64,000 nucleotides of DNA from Mastigias papua (taxonomy: Eukaryota > Cnidaria > Scyphozoa > Rhizostomeae > Mastigiidae). The notes beneath the pieces are model-generated. The model ran no database searches. It had not been told where the DNA came from and saw only the letters and a list, made by a program, of their open reading frames with translations. The translations under genes and the position numbers were made by a program. Below, piece by piece: positions 55,185-64,000 of the stretch. The stretch spans positions 1,794,521 to 1,858,520 of the forward strand of contig OZ025284.1 of NCBI GenBank assembly GCA_964019165.1, written 5' to 3'. Each line of letters begins with the position of its first letter. The stretch's first letter is position 1.

Positions 55185-56839
55185 TTCTGAGGGCAGGTCT
55201 TCTTGGTCAACAAAGTAATATATTTAAGCAACTCTGTTATGATTGCCAACTTTGACATGCCTTAACAGTCTTCAAGTGACCTTACATTTAAGGTGCAACT
55301 TGCTTAAATACAATGAATGGTTAGAAATTGACGCTTCATTATGAAACATTTGCCATGTTTTTACCATACGATTGGCAACGTATACAAATAACATCTGTAA
55401 TCACATTGAAACCATATTTGCAGGCCCTAACAGGTTTGCTCTGGGAACACGTTTCGTATAAAGAAATAGAAGTTTACCTTATAAGATAAATGCTACACCG
55501 CAAATATTGATGTGAACATGCTGTCGGTGATTCAGAAAATAATTATGAAACCCCACAAAAATTCTCATAATTATTGATAATTATTGATAAATACATCCGC
55601 AGGCAAAATGCCTCTATTGGATGCTCCTATGAATATAGTTTGATACATGCACAGGCATTTCAAGCTGCACTATTGGTAGCTGCAGTAGAAGCAGTTCTAC
55701 TCGGCACAGTTGGATGTTCATACAAAAATTTTAGAATGATGGAAGATTTGAAATTAAATTTAAAAGAGCCTAGAAAGAAATGAAAATTGTATATTAGCAG
55801 AGGAAGCACCCATGCATGCAGTTTCACATTGTCTGGTAGCATGCAAGGAATAGATTTCAATTTTGTGTAGGACTCCAAAGTGATGTAGATGTTGTATTTT
55901 ACTATACACGTTTTTTATAAAGAAAAACACTTTTTTCCCGAAGCTCAATTTTCTTAACTTTTCATGAATTTGAGGCTGAGATTTTCTTAAGATTTTCTTA
56001 ACTTTTGCAGGAATAAACTGGCTGAAACAGGCTACTCTGTATTTGTTGGGCCACCATAAGTCTCGATCTTTGTACGTGAGTTTGCAAAAATGAGCCAATA
56101 TCAATTTCTGGCATGTAAAGAAGATGAACTGTGATTTTTTTAGCATTTTCTTGAACTTGAGCCTTGTGATTTTCTTAGGATTTTCTTAAGATTTTGGCCA
56201 TTTGAGCCTCATTTTCTTATAAACTTTTTTTTTATAAAAAATGCGTGTATACATTATAATTTTGTGTAGGACTCCAAAGTGATGTAGATGTTGTATCTTA
56301 CTATATGCATTATCTTCCTTAACAGTTTAAGCCTGAATAGTAAACAATCAAAAACTCTGAAACGATTGTATAAAACTGATAAAGTTAACTCACCTGTCCA
56401 TTGGGCTCAGAGTCCTGAGGTTAGAAGATTTGGCATCCCAACTTGTTAGAGTTCTGTGTAAACAAATGATTGGTATTAACTGCTTAAAATGTTTGAAGAA
56501 GGCAGTTACAATGAAAGCTAACATCCATGTTTTGAGGATTTCTGAATTTTCCAAGTTATTGCTAAGTTTCACGCAGCCAGTAAGCCGAAATCTTATGCAA
56601 ACATACTTTATTTCAAAACCTCTCTTAGTTGACTTATAGTCTAAGGATGACTTACAATGGAAAGTAAGTCTCATCTGTCCCCCGAAAAACAAGAAGATCG
56701 CACGAAATCCAAGAGAAATCACGAACTTTATCCTCTTGTCATACGTTTCATGGAGTGGAGATCTCCTTTATTTGACGTCATAATGTAAAGGCATTGCAAC
56801 GATTATCGATGCTTGGGATGATAGCAGGTGATTTCAAAG
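55185..56839. other. Region between divergent GPCR and DBF4-like genes
   Basis: It probably contains the GPCR 5' UTR: on the minus strand CCAATGGACAG then GTGAGTT at 56395 is a strong donor that could join the acceptor at 55186. A direct repeat pair with a foldback core lies at 55861-56312 and is described separately. The DBF4-like first exon begins at 56840 on the plus strand. I see no other coding sequence. Confidence 0.4.
55861..56312. repeat. Direct repeat pair flanking a foldback segment
   Basis: A ~48-bp sequence (TTTTGTGTAGGACTCCAAAG, then TGATGTAGATGTTGTAT) occurs at 55861-55908 and again at 56261-56308 in direct orientation with few differences. Just inside, TATACACGTTTTTTATA on the left and TATAAAAAATGCGTGTATA on the right are inverted. 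The interior is T-rich with repeated TTTTCTTAAGATTTTCTTAA phrases. Confidence 0.7.
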
Positions 56840-61295
<4,456 letters not shown>

Positions 61296-64000
61296 TCTAA
61301 AAGTTCTTACATTGCCAGGGTTGCATTTGCTAATGGACCAACTGGACACGTGCACAGAGGCTTCTAATACTCTTAAAGCTAGTGGCTACAAACAAACCTT
61401 TGAAAGCTTTATGAAATACTTTTGAGCTCAGTCTTTTTAATGTCTGTAGACAACGAGGTTTCATTCTTTGATATTACCTGACATCAAATAATTTTTAAAG
61501 GAATTTGCAACATTGGTAGAAAGTAGGCAAAACATATCTCAGGTTAAAGTGACCAAATCAAAATTTTTACATGATACTAGAATAAATCTTAAAAGTATCG
61601 CCCATTCCGTAAAAGGTTTTTGAGCGGGCCTAGCCTCAAAGCAACAAGGGAAATTCCTTGATTCTGCCGACCACTACTAGAGAAAGCATTGGGCCAATTG
61701 GGGGCTTCCCCACTGTAATTAGTATTTTGAAAATTCCCTGCCTGCAAGCAAATACCATTACATGAAAGAATAGTAATTACGTGCCACGTATGGGGTGCCC
61801 GTCAGTCCTGGGCACAAGGCCCCACAAGACGTAAATGCGGGCCTGTACGTTACATATTCTTTTTGGTCAGGAAGCTAAAAGTTCCTTATTTCTGGGGCCT
61901 CTTTCGATCACATTGCAATACCAAGAGTTCTTTGATAGTTCACTAGTTCTATCTAACCATCTAGTATTGCAAATACATTATAGATTTAAACTGATAAGAC
62001 AGGATGCTACAGATATAGTAAGCTTCAATACTATACAAGCACTATTTATAAATGTTAAGTGTTGGGAGTTTACAGTGTTGGGACAAACCATTGCATCCAC
62101 GAAACACTGTTACATGGATTACCCAGAATCCCTATGAATTTGACTACTATCAATTGAACTGGCTTCCTAATTCTCGATTGTTTGCAATGGCAAAGCATTA
62201 GAAATTGAAGAGTTTGTAAGGGGACTTTGTCTTTAGAGGTACAAATTGCTTGAATGTATTGGTCTTCTTCGTGTTGGCTCCTTATAAAGCGGTTGCTGGA
62301 TTGTAGGACACAACAGAAAAATAAATATATGAATATATGTGCCAAATATAAATGTAATCTGTTATTTGAATATATATGCAAACACTGTGCTAAAGCTGAA
62401 AAGCAAGGCTACTGCTGAAAATGGAGTTGTGCTGGACCAGTGGCAGTAGAGACTAACAATCAGTTATATTATAACGGAAGGACTCATAAAGAATATCATA
62501 ATCTAAGATTGAAAATGACTTAAAGTCAAATCATGGTTATCAACGTAGCTTAATGATATGAAGGCAAATGTTGATAATGAATATTTCTAAAATGAATATT
62601 TCTATTATCAAGCCCAGGTTTACAACTGGTCAAATATCAGTTGCAAGAGAGTTAATATCAGTCTCTCGTGTTTTACATCCTGTATTTTCAATGATTTTAT
62701 AGCCATAACCAAGTAACAGTTGTTCCGAATTATGGATTGCCACAAGGGAAGATGCGAGTAAGCACGAGAATTTTGGATGAAACACATCGAAACGGCCTAG
62801 AGGAATATAAGTGTCCAATGTACATTGAAACGAAAGGCGTCTAAAAGAAAAAGAGTTATCTACACTTAGCAACTGGAAAAAGGGACATTACATAACACAG
62901 AAAGGTGAAGTAAGTTCATGGAAACGAAGAAAAATCATTAAATTACCGCTAACTTTTGCTGCTGCAAGAAAGCATCGTATTCTTTTCAACAGTCGCATTT
63001 GTACGCAACTATGATTTCATCACACGCCAAATTGAGTGTCTCTGTGATAACAATCCTCTTTAGAAATGATAATCTTTCCCTATTCTCAGGAGACTGACAA
63101 GGGCCCGTTGGTCTCTTCAAGTATTCCACAAGGGCAACGTGAGTGCGAGCTTAAAACAAAGACCTAGTTGACAGATAGGTACTAACTAGAAAACATCAAT
63201 CAAATTCAGAGATCGCATTTCTATGCTATTTCACACAACATAAAATTCAATAGGTAAGAGAATTAAACCGTCTTTAAATTAGACCTAGTCAAGTATAAAA
63301 CATTAATTTTAAATACAAAATATTTACGTGTATCAGATGTCACTTCAAAAAGCGACTATTACAGATGTGTACATTACAACACTTTCTCTCAGTGAAGTGT
63401 ATAGGCTTGAAGGCTGTCGCCGTTTTCGAATCTACCCATTTTCACAGTTTTACAAATTGGACACTCTCTAGCTCGAATTATGGCTTGTACGTTTTACTTA
63501 TATTCTTTCCATACTTGCATATTGGATTTAAGTGGCCTAAACTTCTAATAAATTAATGATGATAATGATAAAGATAATGATAATGACGATGATGGTGATG
63601 ATGACGATAGCGGGTACCTATACGAAGCCGAGATACCTTGTTAGACAGTGGCCACATTGTAAAACTGTAAAAATAATTTATACCACATCTGCACCTGAAG
63701 TCGGGGCAAAACCATAAGTTCGCAAACCTAAGTACTTACTATTTCATTACTACGACCTTTTCACTTACAATATCTACAAACAATTAAATCAATAAAAATT
63801 TACATCATCGGAAATGCATGATTTTAAGACTTTTAACCAACTTCATCAAACCATGGTAAATAAAATGAAACTACATTCGAGCTTCACTAAAAATAACGAA
63901 TAACAGCAATTTATTAAACAAATTGCAAAGTTTTTGCCATAAAATTATCTATAAATCACTTATCTGGCACTATAAATACTTTTGAATGTTCATGTGCTAT
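61296..64000. other. No gene recognised; may hold later DBF4-like exons
   Basis: If the donor at 61213 is used, the C-terminal exons of the DBF4-like gene should lie here or beyond the window. A possible acceptor is CTATTCTCAG at about 63090, but what follows is short and unrecognised. The rest is AT-rich sequence and a short imperfect GAT tract at 63555-63610. Confidence 0.4.

Noticed and set aside
56390..56722. A 110-codon minus-strand frame.
   Set aside because: No domain; more likely it overlaps a non-coding first exon of the GPCR, given the donor at 56395.

Overview
This 64 kb window is animal (metazoan) nuclear DNA: AT-rich, with spliced genes, a long tandem satellite, many microsatellites and several transposon families. 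An intronless rhodopsin-like receptor, metazoan orthologues (archease, DBF4, THEG/SPMAP2, SH3BP2) and the style of the retroelement and hAT remnants suggest a marine invertebrate, most likely a cnidarian. That taxonomic call is inference. I see no rRNA, tRNA or CRISPR.

Layout. 1-9694: a 107-bp satellite array running off the left edge, with a 12-monomer (1284-bp) higher-order repeat in its left part. 11533-26748 (minus): an 11-exon SH3BP2-like adaptor gene (PH domain, proline-rich linker, SH2 domain), which I rebuilt from splice sites and codon phase. Its large intron 9 (12372-19619) holds a decayed non-LTR retrotransposon, a pair of retroelement 3' ends set in GAT microsatellites, and a 3071-bp hAT transposon with a perfect 8-bp target duplication. 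26850-38390: mostly non-coding, with several MITE-like elements. 38394-40656 (minus): archease in two exons. 41217-41879 (plus): a four-pass membrane protein. 43434-51264 (minus): a six-exon THEG/SPMAP2-like sperm protein gene. 54255-55184 (minus): an intronless class A GPCR with a shortened TM3. 56840 to at least 61213 (plus): a DBF4-like regulator of CDC7 kinase, with (TA)n arrays and a candidate unknown mobile element in its introns. 61300-64000: nothing firm.

The genes are unrelated housekeeping, signalling and reproductive genes, not an operon or cluster. The points most worth checking are the satellite's higher-order structure, the SH3BP2-like gene whose SH2 exons are split by a transposon-filled intron (with a stop codon built into one splice donor), a DBF4 that lacks one cysteine of its zinc finger, the receptor with eight residues missing in TM3, and the unassigned ORF-bearing element in DBF4 intron 3.
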